Assembly (NCBI GenBank): GCA_013397695.1
Contig: VYZI01000240.1
Coordinates: 222,510-286,509, forward strand
Source of the DNA: Centropus unirufus
Taxonomy: Eukaryota > Chordata > Aves > Cuculiformes > Centropidae
DNA length: 64,000 nucleotides
Direction: 5' to 3'
The notes beneath the pieces were generated by a model. It was given only the letters and a program-made list of their open reading frames with translations. It had not been told where the DNA came from and ran no database searches. Below, piece by piece: positions 25,701 through 36,800 of this stretch (the first letter of the stretch is position 1; each line of letters begins with the position of its first letter). Both the position numbers and the translations under genes were made by a program.

Positions 25701-28700
25701 GTGCAAATAACCTTCAGTAGAAAAATATTGCAAATCAGTGGTTTCTGAGACCCGTCTGCAGCAGGTTGACTAAAGCTGCAATGCTGCTGCCACAGTATGG
25801 TAGATGGGTCAGCTGTGGGTGGCAGAACAGCCCCTCTCAGCTTGATGCTGCTGGGAAAATGGGGGCAAGGACGGAAAAGTGGAAACTACATAGCAGTGGG
25901 AGGCAGGAGATGATGCTATTGAGAAGATAAAGGTAAGTTATGCTTTAGGGATGGCTAAGGGGATCCCAAAACCTGGATGCAGCCAGCTTGACCAGCAAGG
26001 CGCCTTTTCTCAGTAGACTGCTGTCTGCTTCACCCTTGTGTGCTGTTAATCATTCAGATGCTGCCCAGAGGTCTACACAAGCTACTCTGCTCTCTAGTAT
26101 GATGTCATAACAGACTTGCTAGGCCTTGTTGATAAAAAATACCAAACTTTGCAAAAGGAAACAGTTTGCAAAAGGAGTGGTTCCACTTGAACAATGAACA
26201 ACATTATCTTACAAAATAGATGGATCAGACGGGGGGGCTCTCAAATCAGCTGAGTAACACCCCAGATGGGGGAAGGCCTCGTAGCCTCATGTTGCTTTAG
26301 GTAAGAGCAGAAACACCCCTGAGGGCAAACAGTGATCTCCCTGCCACTGGAACTTGTGGTGAACCAGAGCCCCCGCTACTGATGACACAAGTGGCCCTGC
26401 CACAAATCAATCAACGCATACTAATTGACTTAGTCCCACCTTGCCAAGAGATGCCAATGAGTTTTCAAAGGGCATAAAATTGGCACTCTTTCTTCGAGGG
26501 TGGAAAAAAGACCAGTTTACCTGATGGGTGGGATTACTGGACTGGTGTCCCAAGAAGGGACTTCTTCTTTGGCCACCTCCAAGAAGGGATGCCAACATCT
26601 GATTTTGTCAATATTACCAGGGAAAATAATTACTAACTTGAGTTTCAGTTGTTACTTCTTTTATGTATGATAGTTTTTAACCGCTTGTAATTATCTATCA
26701 CTGATGCAGCGAAGGAATTTATCAATGACAATCCCCAGCTTGTTTTTATCTATTGCTTAAAATAAATTACTTAGTGTTTACAGTAATTCTTAGTGGTGAC
26801 TAACACATACACAAATATCACATAATCTTTTAGTCATAAACCATTGGCCAAGTCTGGAACAAGAGACACATCTATCTATACATAGGCTCCTCCTGAGAGA
26901 AAGCTTAGAAAGCAAGTGGGTCTGTTTTGAGCGTCATGACTCAGTGAGGGGGCATCCCTCAGCCACCTATCAGAGCCGTACCTGTTTAATATGTCAGGTA
27001 CATTAGACAGTTCAGGTAGTAGTTCTATAGGCAGAGAAATAGCCCCACAGAATTTTTGAGAAGGGCCTTACAAAGTCATGAAAAGCCATTTAATTGAATG
27101 CATGAAGTCACCAATAAAAGTGCGCAGTCACGCGTCTGCTTTACAATAGAATAATCCTTCCGATAAAAGCCATTTAAATTAGACGTGGGACAAGAGGCAT
27201 CATTGCACTTTCACAAGTGGACACTAAGGGCACTCAAAATCAACAGCAAGTAAGAGGTGAAAAGCAACTCTTAAAAGAAATACAGTTGAAACTGCTCCAG
27301 AATTTAAGGGTGTGACCAACCATTTCTGTAGTGATTGTATGCACAGTATTTCAGCTTGTGCCACTGCAAAAGCAGTTACAAAAAATACCCGGGCTTGTGC
27401 TTTCTTTTGTTTGTAAACTCCCTGCTCTAAAATGTACCTTAAAGTCAGGCAACAAGGTGAAGCTGGAGAAAGTAGTAGACTGTCCAGAAACAGGCACTGA
27501 AAATCAAAAGTCTAGGTTGAACACTAGAAGCAATTTTTTTTGTAATTATTAGTTCTTTGTGTTTTCAACAGATGCATGGCCCACTGCAAGGATTTGTTGT
27601 GGTATTCCATTAATAGTTATCTTTTCCTGTAGGTCAAGTTCAAACATTTGTACACTTATGGGCCACTGTATATAATTTTTTTTTGTGTTTTTTTGTTTTT
27701 ATTCTGAGCCTATATTTAAGTGTAAGAATATTCTTTGAATTGTTGGATGGTCATTTTTCATGCTCAGGCTTCTGAGAAAATGCATGTGCTAAGATAACTT
27801 TCAGGCTTTATACTAAAATACCTCTGGAGATGTGACTGACAATGGCTTGTGCATATTTGTGATGCAGATTCTCCACAATTCTTGATTTTCATAATTTGTT
27901 TTGGGTCCCTTGATATTTGTGAGTAATTTTCTTCCAGTATGGTACCTAAAAGTAAACACAATGCTAAAACTAGTGTGGAGCAGGGCAGAAAGATGTGGCT
28001 TTGTACCATATAGTCTTGCCTCCTTTTTCTGTCTTAGACATATGCCTTTTCATAACAGCATTTTGGTGTGCATATGCTCAGCTTATTAAAGTGCATTTTA
28101 CACATGTACAGAAGGCAGACTAAGAGATGGAAAGTGTCTTTGCCAGTACTTGGAATTTGAAGTTATTTTCCCAAAGTGGGATTTGTGTACAGCAGTCGCT
28201 CTCCTGGCCAGATTTTGAATCCATCCCTCCTACCATAAATCATATATTCACAGAAGTGGAAAATTCAAATAGACACCTGCTGTCTAATGGAAAAAGTTTT
28301 TCATTCCTGCTCTAAACAACATTGTTTATAGCTTTTCGCCAGCTAGGCATGAATACGCTCAAGCTCTATTAAAACCTTAGCAGGATTTGAGTAACTCCAA
28401 GTGGGTTAGATTTTTGTAAAACTTCATTTGAATGCTTATGCATTTTTTCTGCTATATTAAGTAGACCATTTAATGGATTTTGATTGGTAATGCAGCCTGA
28501 AGCCTCATTACTTGAAAGCTCTATAGCTACCAGAAGTGTGTGTTCTCAGGCTATGATGGAGAAAAATCAGCTTACTGGTTGGAGTCTAGTGTTTCCAAAC
28601 TGACGGATCAATAAATCATCTCATCTTTTTATGACAGACCTGAAATTTTAGCTCAGTGTGCCCACAGTTGTGTTTTGTGTATAATAACTCCTTAAAGGAG

Positions 28701-29758
28701 AATTTAACTGTCATAATTGACGAGATAGGCTTATCCGTCTGCTAGTGGGCACCTCATTTTGGGCAAAACATCAAGGAGAGACTATTTATTGGAATAAACA
28801 CAAAAAGCATCATTGCGTGGAAACTGCTGCCACCTCTTGCTTCAGGGTATCTAGTTTATATTTATTCTAGTGGAGGCACTTATTGAGTCCTATTTTCCAA
28901 TAGTCTTCTTTAATTGCTTTTTCTCTTTTTGTTTGCTTTTTTTTACCCCTGCCCTACATGCTTAAAACCAAAGATGTTGAAAGCATGATAGTTTAGCCAA
29001 GTGAGATCTAAGTGAAATAGGATCATTTTTTACTTTCTAACCAAAAAGAGAGAGGTATTATAAAGCAAATTAGTGAGATGTCTCCTATTCAGTGCCACAG
29101 GAGTGCTGTTTTCAGAAATGCCTTTTGTTATCCAGTGGTGCCCTTAGTCAATGCTACCTCTTGGGAGGGAAGACATGGTCTTAATTAGTATGATACCAGC
29201 GTGAATATACTAATGTTGCAGATACAGTCTGACTTAAAATTGCTATGAAGTTTCTTTTCAACAATGTGCAGAATATCTGAGAAAAGCCTAGAACTGATGA
29301 TGACTGCTGCAAAGTTGGTTATATTCTCTGTTTACTGAAGAAATCAGGCTTTGAGTCATGCTTTCAAAAGCATTGTTTACCTCTTTTTGGTGACAGAACC
29401 GAAAGCTTCTTGTAATTCATGCATGCATATTGGTGCAGTGAGAACGTGCCTTGCCAAGATGTTGCGCCCCAGATGTGCAGAGCCTGGATTTCTGCTGAAG
29501 AGACCTGGAGGTATTCACAGGGTACTGTATGTGGTTGATGGGTATATTTAATTCGAAATGATGGCACACTGCTTTGCTCTTTGAAGCAAGAGATTCTTCG
29601 GATGAGTTTTATGACGAGGATTACTCTGCAAGTAGCCTCCTTCCCCCTAGAACAGTAATTATGCCACTTCTTCCTCAAGCCCAACCTGCCCAACGTCTTG
29701 TCTTTCTCCAAGGCAGAATGGTGCTGCATCACTCCTGTGCTACAGATGAAGCTGTAAT
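22751..29758. other. non-coding stretch
   Basis: No gene recognised. Features: a G-rich run (GGGGGGGAGGGGG) at about 22833-22845; a noncoding exon look-alike at 25841-25932 (CTCTCAG before, AAAG|GTAAGTTA after; no frame fully open); and a GC-richer block at about 26220-26600 with a CATAAAA and several CACCC/GGGTGG words that could be an old LTR but lacks recognisable ends. 29574-29813 is open for 80 codons with an acidic DSSDEFYDEDYS segment but has no ATG at its start. Confidence 0.35.
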
Positions 29759-29789
29759 GGGGTGGGTGGCTGGTAAGCGGGACATAAAA
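29759..29789 (+). promoter_or_regulatory. promoter-like pair: GGGTGGG box and ATAAAA box
   Basis: GGGGTGGGTGG (29759-29769) matches the KLF/SP GT-box type. ATAAAA (29784-29789) is a TATA variant 15 bases further on. A start site would be expected near 29815, just before the CpG-rich stretch. Each motif alone is common; the order and spacing are what make it promoter-like. Inference only. Confidence 0.25.
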
Positions 29790-29878
29790 CCCCCTGTCTG
29801 TGCCCAGGAGTGATTTGCAGATGGGCAGGGAGTGGAGCAGCACAACTTAGGTCAGTACAGGGAGGAGCTGAGCTATAC

Positions 29879-30100
29879 CCCCGTATGGACCAAAAGCTCT
29901 AGCGATGGAGCTGGACGCCTTCTGTCAAGAAAACGCTGCGTCTTCCACAGAGTGGACCGAAAATTGCTGCAGTCTACCGCAGCACTCGTGCGTGGCTCCG
30001 AAGCGTGTGTAGGTCATTGGCAGGAGTGCCATCTACTGGCACAAGGTGGCATTATTTGTCTTTAACGTTGATGACATGAGCCCCGCAGCTCCCATCGAAT
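29879..30100. promoter_or_regulatory. small CpG-island-like segment
   Basis: Densest CpG cluster I found in the window: 14 sites in about 220 bases, no recognisable transposon. Such density in AT-rich avian DNA usually marks germline-unmethylated regulatory DNA or a recently inserted GC-rich element; I cannot distinguish these here. Confidence 0.5.
30026..30039 (-). promoter_or_regulatory. CTCF-binding motif, full consensus match
   Basis: On the minus strand CCAGTAGATGGCAC matches all 14 positions of the CTCF core consensus CCASYAGRKGGCRS. It lies inside the CpG-rich segment. CTCF is the vertebrate insulator and loop-anchor factor. Binding also depends on methylation and chromatin, which the sequence cannot show. 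Confidence 0.55.
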
Positions 30101-30109
30101 GGCTTCCAG

Positions 30110-31992
30110 GTGAGCCCTGAATGCAAGGGGCCAGCCCAGCTGTAACTTTTCAGGTGGCCACAGATGTTACTTCTTTTCCAAGCCATACAAAGACTGTGGA
30201 AATCTCCACGTGTTTTCTGTGGCAGAGCTCATAGAGCTACCTCCTATCACTTGAATGGATTACTTCATTTCTTATACAAAACAGCTCAATCAATACAGTT
30301 AAGACATCATGTTTAAATGGCGTGCTGCCTCGCAGAAGGTTGTACATACCTGGATAGTTTCTACCAGAAGTCCTTCAGTGCTGCCACTCTTCCACATGCC
30401 CTCAGCTGTCAGGTAGGTTGCCTTGGGTTTTTATGTACTCAGGTAGAGAAGCTGAGAAATGGGTTGCAGTTCTAAAGGAGTGCCCAGCAGGAGGGTTTTA
30501 CTATTGTCATTTAATTAATTTAATAAATGTATTTAATGAAATGGGGGCCATAGTGATGTAATCATTGCCAGGAGGTCCCTCATTTGTTTATTTTTCCTGT
30601 GGAAGTGATTTCTGTGCAGCACAGGTAGTTTCAAAAGACGGAAGGGACAAAGCCTGAGTAGGAGGTAGTTAGGGCTTATAACACTTGGGAAAGGCAGGGT
30701 ATGACTGGTCAATTTTTCACTCAGAGTTACAGTAAAAAGTGGCTTCATCTATTTCGTTTAGCATAGAAGAGGTAACTTTCATTTATTTTTGTGGAGGATA
30801 GAACTGTGAGCTTTTTGGTTGCTTGCATCAACAGATGAAAACTGAATTCCTCTGACAGCTCTACTGGGAAAATTTGTCCTGCTGGTTCCTTTGTTTAGGA
30901 GAGTAGTTTTTCTTCCTTGCAAAAATGCTCAACATTTAAAAGGCTATAGGGAAAATCTGTTCTGCTGTAAAATAAAATGAGTGCTGTACAAAGTTCTTCA
31001 TCAAGAGTAAGAGGCACTAGGATAGACTGGTGGACCGATTCCAATGATGGAAGCCCCAGGCTCATGCCCATGTTAGAATAAGGAACTCTAAATCAGGCTT
31101 GGACGGATGCCCAAGTCGTATCGTTATTATTTAGTGGGGCCTTCCTCCCTCATGAGTTTAGAGTCCATCCACTCTACAGCAGGCCCTTGAGAATTGTGTT
31201 AACAGCAGTTCTCCTCACAAAAGGATTTGTCATGTTTCTGCTAGGAAAATAGATTTCCTAAAAGACTTCCATCAGTCTCAAGCACACACTTTATTTAAAC
31301 ATCCAAAATATTGAAATAAGAAGCTGTTCACAGAACAATCGCCTTATCATAAAACATATCCTGCTAAGATCATGATTTCTGTTTCCATTTAATGTGAGGC
31401 AGTACTCCTCATTATTCTCTCTGCACACCCAGCTTCATCTAAATCAAATTGAACTGTAAAGGACAATAGTGCCATTGATTTCTAGTACTAAAAATAATGC
31501 ATAATAACCTCACTGTACAGTCAAATCTGTTCGGTGAATGGAATTGCTATCACAGAAGATGTATCATTATTCATCAACCTTATTATCCGTACTAAGCAAT
31601 CTGATATCTTCATTCAGGTCTGTTCTATGGAACTTGACTTGAGCAAGAAGTGACAACAAAATCTGCACTTCTTGGTCGCCCATGCATATGCAGGAGGTGT
31701 TGAAATATCTTTATTTACATGAGGAGAGTGTGGAGGTGTTTCCCTGCTGAATATGTTACTGGGGCTAATAGGTATGGAAAACTTCAGCTTAGCTGAGAGC
31801 AAGACTAGGAGAGGGCTTGCCCATGTGTTTGAATGTTTTAGATCTGTGAGCAATTATGGCAGGAACAAAGATTCCTCAATTAGAAACTATATAACAAGAA
31901 GATTAAAAGCACAACTAATTCTCTATATGCTGTCAACTAAGATGAAAGCTAGCTTTCTGTCTTTCTTTTTTTTCTCTTTCTTTCTTCTGCAG
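30110..31992 (+). other. intron of the candidate transcript, or plain non-coding DNA
   Basis: Begins GTGAGC and ends with a long pyrimidine tract (about 31956-31990) and CTGCAG. Nothing else recognised inside. Confidence 0.25.
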
Positions 31993-32232
31993 AGGAAATC
32001 CAACAGTACAGGGTGCCAAAAGTCATATTTTGGGACAGGGAATTGCAGTTGTGTTGGAGGTTCAGATGGCATGAACTGGCTTGGATTCACTTATGGCATC
32101 TCTGTTCTCTGAAATGTGCTGAGACATGGCTCAATGCACAGGCACATGCTGGTAATTATTTTTAGATAACTGCCTGGTTCTTGAGGGGCTTTTAGCAGTC
32201 TTGGAACCAATAAAAGCAGCCCATGGCATCAG
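31993..32232 (+). other. putative terminal exon of candidate transcript
   Basis: The acceptor has one of the longest pyrimidine tracts in the window (TCTTTCTTTTTTTTC... then TTCTTCTGCAG). Starting with two bases of a split codon, the frame is open for 56 codons (beginning EIQQYRVPKVIFWDREL after the split codon) to a TAG at 32163-32165. AATAAA follows at 32209-32214, and a GU-rich CTGTGATACTGTG at about 32244. The phase agrees with the donor at 30109. The predicted peptide is rich in tryptophan, histidine and leucine and matches nothing I know. Alternative: a 3' exon of a non-coding RNA, or chance. Confidence 0.28.
32209..32214 (+). terminator. candidate poly(A) signal AATAAA
   Basis: Canonical AATAAA 44 bases after the stop of the putative terminal exon, with GU-rich sequence about 30 bases downstream. 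Confidence 0.3.
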
Positions 32233-34829
32233 CAACACAGAAACTGTGATACTGTGACATACAGGGAAACTAATGTCAAGCTCAGGCGAGGTTCTTCTCA
32301 GAAAGAACTACCAGCAAGTATGACACCAACAGCAAGGTTTTGGAGCTTGTGGGGATTTTGTTGAAAAACAACCAAACAATTAAAACCCCAAACAAAAAAA
32401 AATCTCTTGCATGTATTCTCCTCTTTCCAAACACTCTTTTAGGGCTTTCTTTTTTTCTGAACTGCTAAGCAGTTTGGGTTGCAATACTTCTCTTTGTGAA
32501 GTGTCAATCATTTATTGTTAAGTGCTCTTGTTCTTACTCTGTAGCTTGTGCTTTGTAACAGTTCCGCCACTTGCAAATCCAAATTAGCTCTCCTCCTTCT
32601 GGTTTTGATTTGTTGGTGTTTGCATCTGTACTTCCAGGGGCTGGCTAGGACCTACTGCAGAAAGGCAAAGTGCTTAGAGTGGGGCATATTTCACTGTTTT
32701 CCTAGTCTGGCTGGTAATGCAAAGTATTAACACTCTCACTAGGAAGCTCATTCACACAGTTATCTCAGCTTAGCTTGTAAACGCAGACTAACTGCAAGGT
32801 TTAAGAAGAGGGGGTCTAACTGAATCCATCCTTCAAACTTACTTTAAGTTGACAGGTGAGGAAGTTTACACAAAGTTGAAGTTCAGTTACTCTATGTATA
32901 ATTACTCTGTCTGAAAATTCAGAAAAAAATCTGGCTTTTGTTTTCCTGTGTGATACTCAAGGACTGTTCTGCTATACATCAGACTTGTGCTCCCCACCTC
33001 TTAGTTATGCAGATTTATTGCTAGAATAGAGCACTTACCTTCCTGACAGAAAAACCTCACCCATTTCTGTTGTGCTCTCCTCAGGCCCTCCTCTTTTTCA
33101 CAATACTTGGATTCAGATAGGTAGGAGCATGTGAGTGAGTGGGAGAAACTAGCATAACCCTAGGTGGCTTGCACACGGCCAAGCTTAGCTGGCGATGATT
33201 GTGGGACTGAAGACTAAAACCTTTGGTCATTATCAAGTTCTTTTGAAGCAGTGAACCTCTGTTAGATGGCATTGCAAAAGGATAGAAACTCTTGGAAAGG
33301 TAGTAGAGCTTTAGTTAAATGGCAGGTCTAGCTGGTGTACAGCTCATTTAGAAGGCTGCTCTCTAGCAAGAAATTTCTTCAGCTGTCCTTTAGGCAAGCA
33401 GCAGTTCAGCATTGAGTTAACAGTTAGCTTTGCAGAACCTATGTGACACCTATGTGACACCTGATGTGGAAATGTGCTTCACACAGCAATAACCCAGCTT
33501 TTGTGAGCTATCTAAGGTCATATTTTCGTAATAACCACAAAATGTTTTGTTTTTAGCTGTTTGTGGGTATTGGGATGAACCTTTCCTATTGTCAGGGTTT
33601 TCTGAAACCTTTATTGCCTTTCTGACTTAATTGCTCCTGGAATGAGTTCAGGAATTAGCTTTTTGCTAATGGGGAAATATTTGAGCTGTTATGGTTCCAA
33701 AACTATTATTTTGAGACCTAAATTAAGGTGGGAAAATGAGATGAAGATAACAATCTAGGTTTCAATATTACTACATTAGAATGCACTAGGAATTACAGGA
33801 TGAAATACAGCCTAAAATGAGTAAAAAAAAAAAACAAAAAAACTGTTCAAAATGAGTAGACCAATCTTGAGATTAAATGCCCAAGACCATTTCCCCACTA
33901 CATGCTATCTTGATGTTATTGAGCCTTGTTTGGTCTTGCTAACCTTGCAAAGGTCTTGTTGACAGGTGTTGTTCCATTAATAATTTCACTAGGTTTATGT
34001 TCTAAAAGAACTGACTTTATTGGAATCATGTGGGAAACTTCTAAGGTTTGTATTTTTCTCTTGTCTTAAAGAAAAAAAATAGAAATTGAGTAATGACCTA
34101 ATTGGGTTTAGCAGCTGTTCTGCCAGCATGTGGAGAATTAATGTTGTATGGCTTGTCATTGTGAGACCGTAACCATTTCTGAGCACTTTAAAGCTCTCAG
34201 AAGCAATAGAGTAATACCTTTCAGTACTACTGAAGCATACGCAAAACACAGGTTTCAGCAGATACGGCTTAACGCAGAGCAGTTGCAAGAGTGAGAACTT
34301 GAGTCTAGCAAATAAGTAGTTTTCTTTTATATCCAAATCATTACTCAAAGAGAGAAAACTATGCTAGAAAAACACAGCATGTAATAAAAGCTAACATTAT
34401 TTTTATTCCTAGGAAGAAACTTATATAGAACAGTTATTAGTGTTGCAATTCTCATTACTTACTGATTCCTTTAAAGAAGACTTCTTGTATGTGATGGTCC
34501 CTCTGACAAGGCAAACTACAAAATAAACAACTCAACCAAACTGATCCATCAGCCAAAAACTCTTGCAGTTAAATCTAGCCATTCTGCTTATGTAGGTACC
34601 TTAATCAGCTTGCTACCAAGACTTAAATTTCCAGGGCCTGCATAAGATAATACTTTGAGACTCTGTAGAAATGTAACATAAGGTCCTTTAACCAAAGGCG
34701 GCCAAAAAGCAGACGTGCAATAGGACCTAACTAAGATCTCACTGAAGGAAAAAAAATCTCATTTGAACCTGAATGGAAATAATTGCTGTTTGTTTTGTTG
34801 AAACAACTGAATCAGAAGCCCCAAAAGCA
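32233..34829. other. non-coding stretch
   Basis: No gene or repeat recognised, apart from a short tandem (ACCTATGTGAC twice) near 33437-33458 and A-rich runs. A perfect minus-strand donor (GGAAG|GTAAGTGC) occurs at about 33035-33043 without a good acceptor. Confidence 0.4.
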
Positions 34830-36039
34830 GGTGATCAGGCCCAGTCAGCATGGGTTTATGAGAAGCAGGTCCTACCGAACTAACCTGATCTTCTATGACA
34901 AGGTTACCCACTTAAAGGATGAAGGAAAGGCTGTGGATATAGCGTACCTTCACTTCAGGTAAAACATTTGATGCTGTTTCTCTCAGTGTTCTGCTTGAGA
35001 ATCTGGACATGCGTACCCTCTGCAGAGTTAAAAACTGACTGGATGGCCGGGCCACAAGAGTCGTGGTAAATGGAGTTAAATCCAGTTGAACGTTGCTCAC
35101 AAGTGGTGTTCCCTAGGGCTCAGTTTTGGGTCCAGTCCTGTTCAATATCTTTATCAATTACCTGGATGAAGCGATTGAATGTACCCTTAGTACTTTCATA
35201 AATGATACTAAACTGGGTGATCCGCTTGAGGGTAGGGAGGCTCTGCAGAGGGATGTGGACAGGCTGAATAAATAGACTGAGACCAGCGGGATGAGGTTCA
35301 ACAAGGCCAAATGCCAGGTCCTGCAGTTTGGACACAACAACCATGTGCAGCGCTACAGTCATGGGGAAGAGTGGCTGGAAAGCTGCCTGGCAGTGAAGGA
35401 CCTGGGAATGTTGGTTGACAGCTGGCTAAATATGAGTCAAACTTGTGCCTGGGGTGCCAAGAAAGCCAATGGCATCTTGGCTTGTATCAGAAACAGCACG
35501 GTCAGCAGGTTCAGGGAGGTGATTCTGCCCCTGTACTCGGCACTGCAAAGCTGCACCTCAAATACTATGTTCAGTTTTGGGCCCTTCATTACAAGAAGGA
35601 TATGGAGGTGCTGGAGTGGGTCCAGAGATGGGCAACAAAGCTGGTGAAGGGGCTGCAGAACAAATCTTACGAGGAGTGGCTGAGAGAACCAGGGTTGGTT
35701 AGCCTAGAGGAAATGAGGCTGAGTTTGTCACTGCCTACAACTACCTGAAAGGAGGTTGTAGAGAGGAAGGTGCTGGTCCCTTCTCCCAAGTGACAGATGA
35801 TAAGACAAGAGCGAATGGTCTCAAGTTGTACCACAGGATGTTCAAATTGGACATTAGGAAAAGGCTCTTCACCAAAAGTGATTATCGGGCACTGCCACAG
35901 GGCGGTTGAGTCACCATCGCTTGAGGTGTTTAAAAGAAAGGTAAAGGAAGTGCTTAGGGATATGGTGTAGTGGAGAGGTACAGTTGGACTTTATGATCTC
36001 AATGGTCTTTTCCAATCTAGTGATTCTATGATTCTATGA
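34830..36039 (+). mobile_element. CR1 LINE, 5'-truncated copy
   Basis: Begins within ORF2 (CCCAGTCAGCATGGGTTTATG) and runs through the last part of the reverse transcriptase domain, the C-terminal domain and the 3' UTR. It ends in the diagnostic repeated tail ATTCTATGATTCTATGA (36023-36039). At about 1.2 kb it is the longest CR1 in the window. Its 3' end faces the 3' end of the minus-strand CR1 that begins 83 bases downstream. Confidence 0.95.
34840..35940 (+). pseudogene. CR1 ORF2 (reverse transcriptase) remnant
   Basis: Recognisable in order: AVDIAY-like (about 34930), NWLDGRA-like (about 35035), SGVP then a premature TAG at 35114-35116 where the family has glutamine, GSVLGPVLFNIFIN, and then the catalytic box. 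The catalytic box, FADD in active CR1, reads FIND (35195-35206), so the catalytic aspartate pair is broken. Downstream are MRFNKAKCQVLQFGHNN and EVILPLYSAL segments, then a frame change near 35550 after which FWALHYKKDMEVLEWVQRW continues in another frame. Inactive fossil. Confidence 0.85.
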
Positions 36040-36121
36040 ACAAATGGAAATGGAAAATTCCCCACGAATCAGTCTCTAGATCTTGCCTTTCTTCTTTTCT
36101 CTCCTAACACTCTCTTTACAA

Positions 36122-36800
36122 CATAGAACCATAGAATAGCCTGGGTAGGAAGAGAAATTTAAAAGTCAACTAGCCACTGTCCTTTCCTCTCCTCCCCCAT
36201 CCCCTCAAATAAGCAGGGACATCTTCAACTTGATCAGATTGCTCCGAGCCCCATCAAATCTGACCTTGAATATATCCAGGGATGTGGCTTTTACCACCAC
36301 CCTGGGTAACGTGTTCCAGTGTTCCACTACCCTCATTATAAAAAAATTATTTCTCATATCTGGTCTAAATCTACCCTCTTTCAGTTTAAAACCATTATCC
36401 CTTGTCTTTCCACTATGTGGCCTACTACAAATGTTTTCCCCATCTTTCTCACAGGCCCCTTTTAAGTACAAAAAGGCAACAAAAATGGTCTCTTTGGAAT
36501 CTTCTCTTTTCCTAGCTGAGCAACCCCAACTGTCTCAGTCTTTCATCCTAGGAGAGGTGTTCTGTCCCTCTGATCATTAGTGTGGACTTCCTCTAGACCT
36601 GCTCAAACATGTCCATGTCTTTTCTATGCCAAGAGCTCCAGAACTGGACACATTACTCCAGGTGAAGTCTCAAGAAAGTGGAGTGGAGGGCCAGAATCAC
36701 TTCCCTTGACCTGCTGGCCACGCCTTTTTTGATGCACCCCAGGGTATGGTTGGCCTTCCAAGCTACAAGTGCACAGCTGTCTGGCCAGTTGGACATATCA
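36122..36800 (-). mobile_element. CR1 LINE, older 5'-truncated copy
   Basis: The plus strand starts CATAGAACCATAGAATAGCC, the reverse complement of a CR1 3' end. It continues through the 3' UTR and the ORF2 C-terminus (minus frame 36205-36471 includes NNFFIMRVVEHWNTLPRVV) and breaks up into several frames up to about 36800. More diverged than its neighbour, with no complete family tail, so probably older or from another subfamily. The 5' edge is approximate. Confidence 0.85.

Larger units (their letters stand above)
29815..30109 (+). other. putative CpG-rich first exon
   Basis: Between 29881 and 30098 I count 14 CpG dinucleotides in 218 bases with roughly balanced GC. The observed/expected ratio is near 0.9, against a CpG-poor background. 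The block ends in a consensus donor, TTCCAG|GTGAGC (intron from 30110). ATG codons are present: one at 29906-29908 in strong context opens a 35-codon frame, and one at 30076-30078 (MSPAAPIEWLP...) runs open into the donor with one base left over. Joined to the acceptor at 31993, the latter frame stays open to a TAG at 32163 (68 codons). The product would contain seven tryptophans, an odd composition, and follows several upstream ATGs, so a non-coding transcript is at least as likely. The 5' end is a guess from the TATA-like box. Confidence 0.3.

Noticed and set aside
25841..25932. Block between CTCTCAG and AAAG|GTAAGTTA
   Set aside because: No frame is open across it. It could be a non-coding exon, but nothing else supports it.
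29364..29843. 159-codon minus-strand frame
   Set aside because: The first codon is GTG, no motif is seen, and it overlaps the promoter-like and acidic-frame region on the plus strand.
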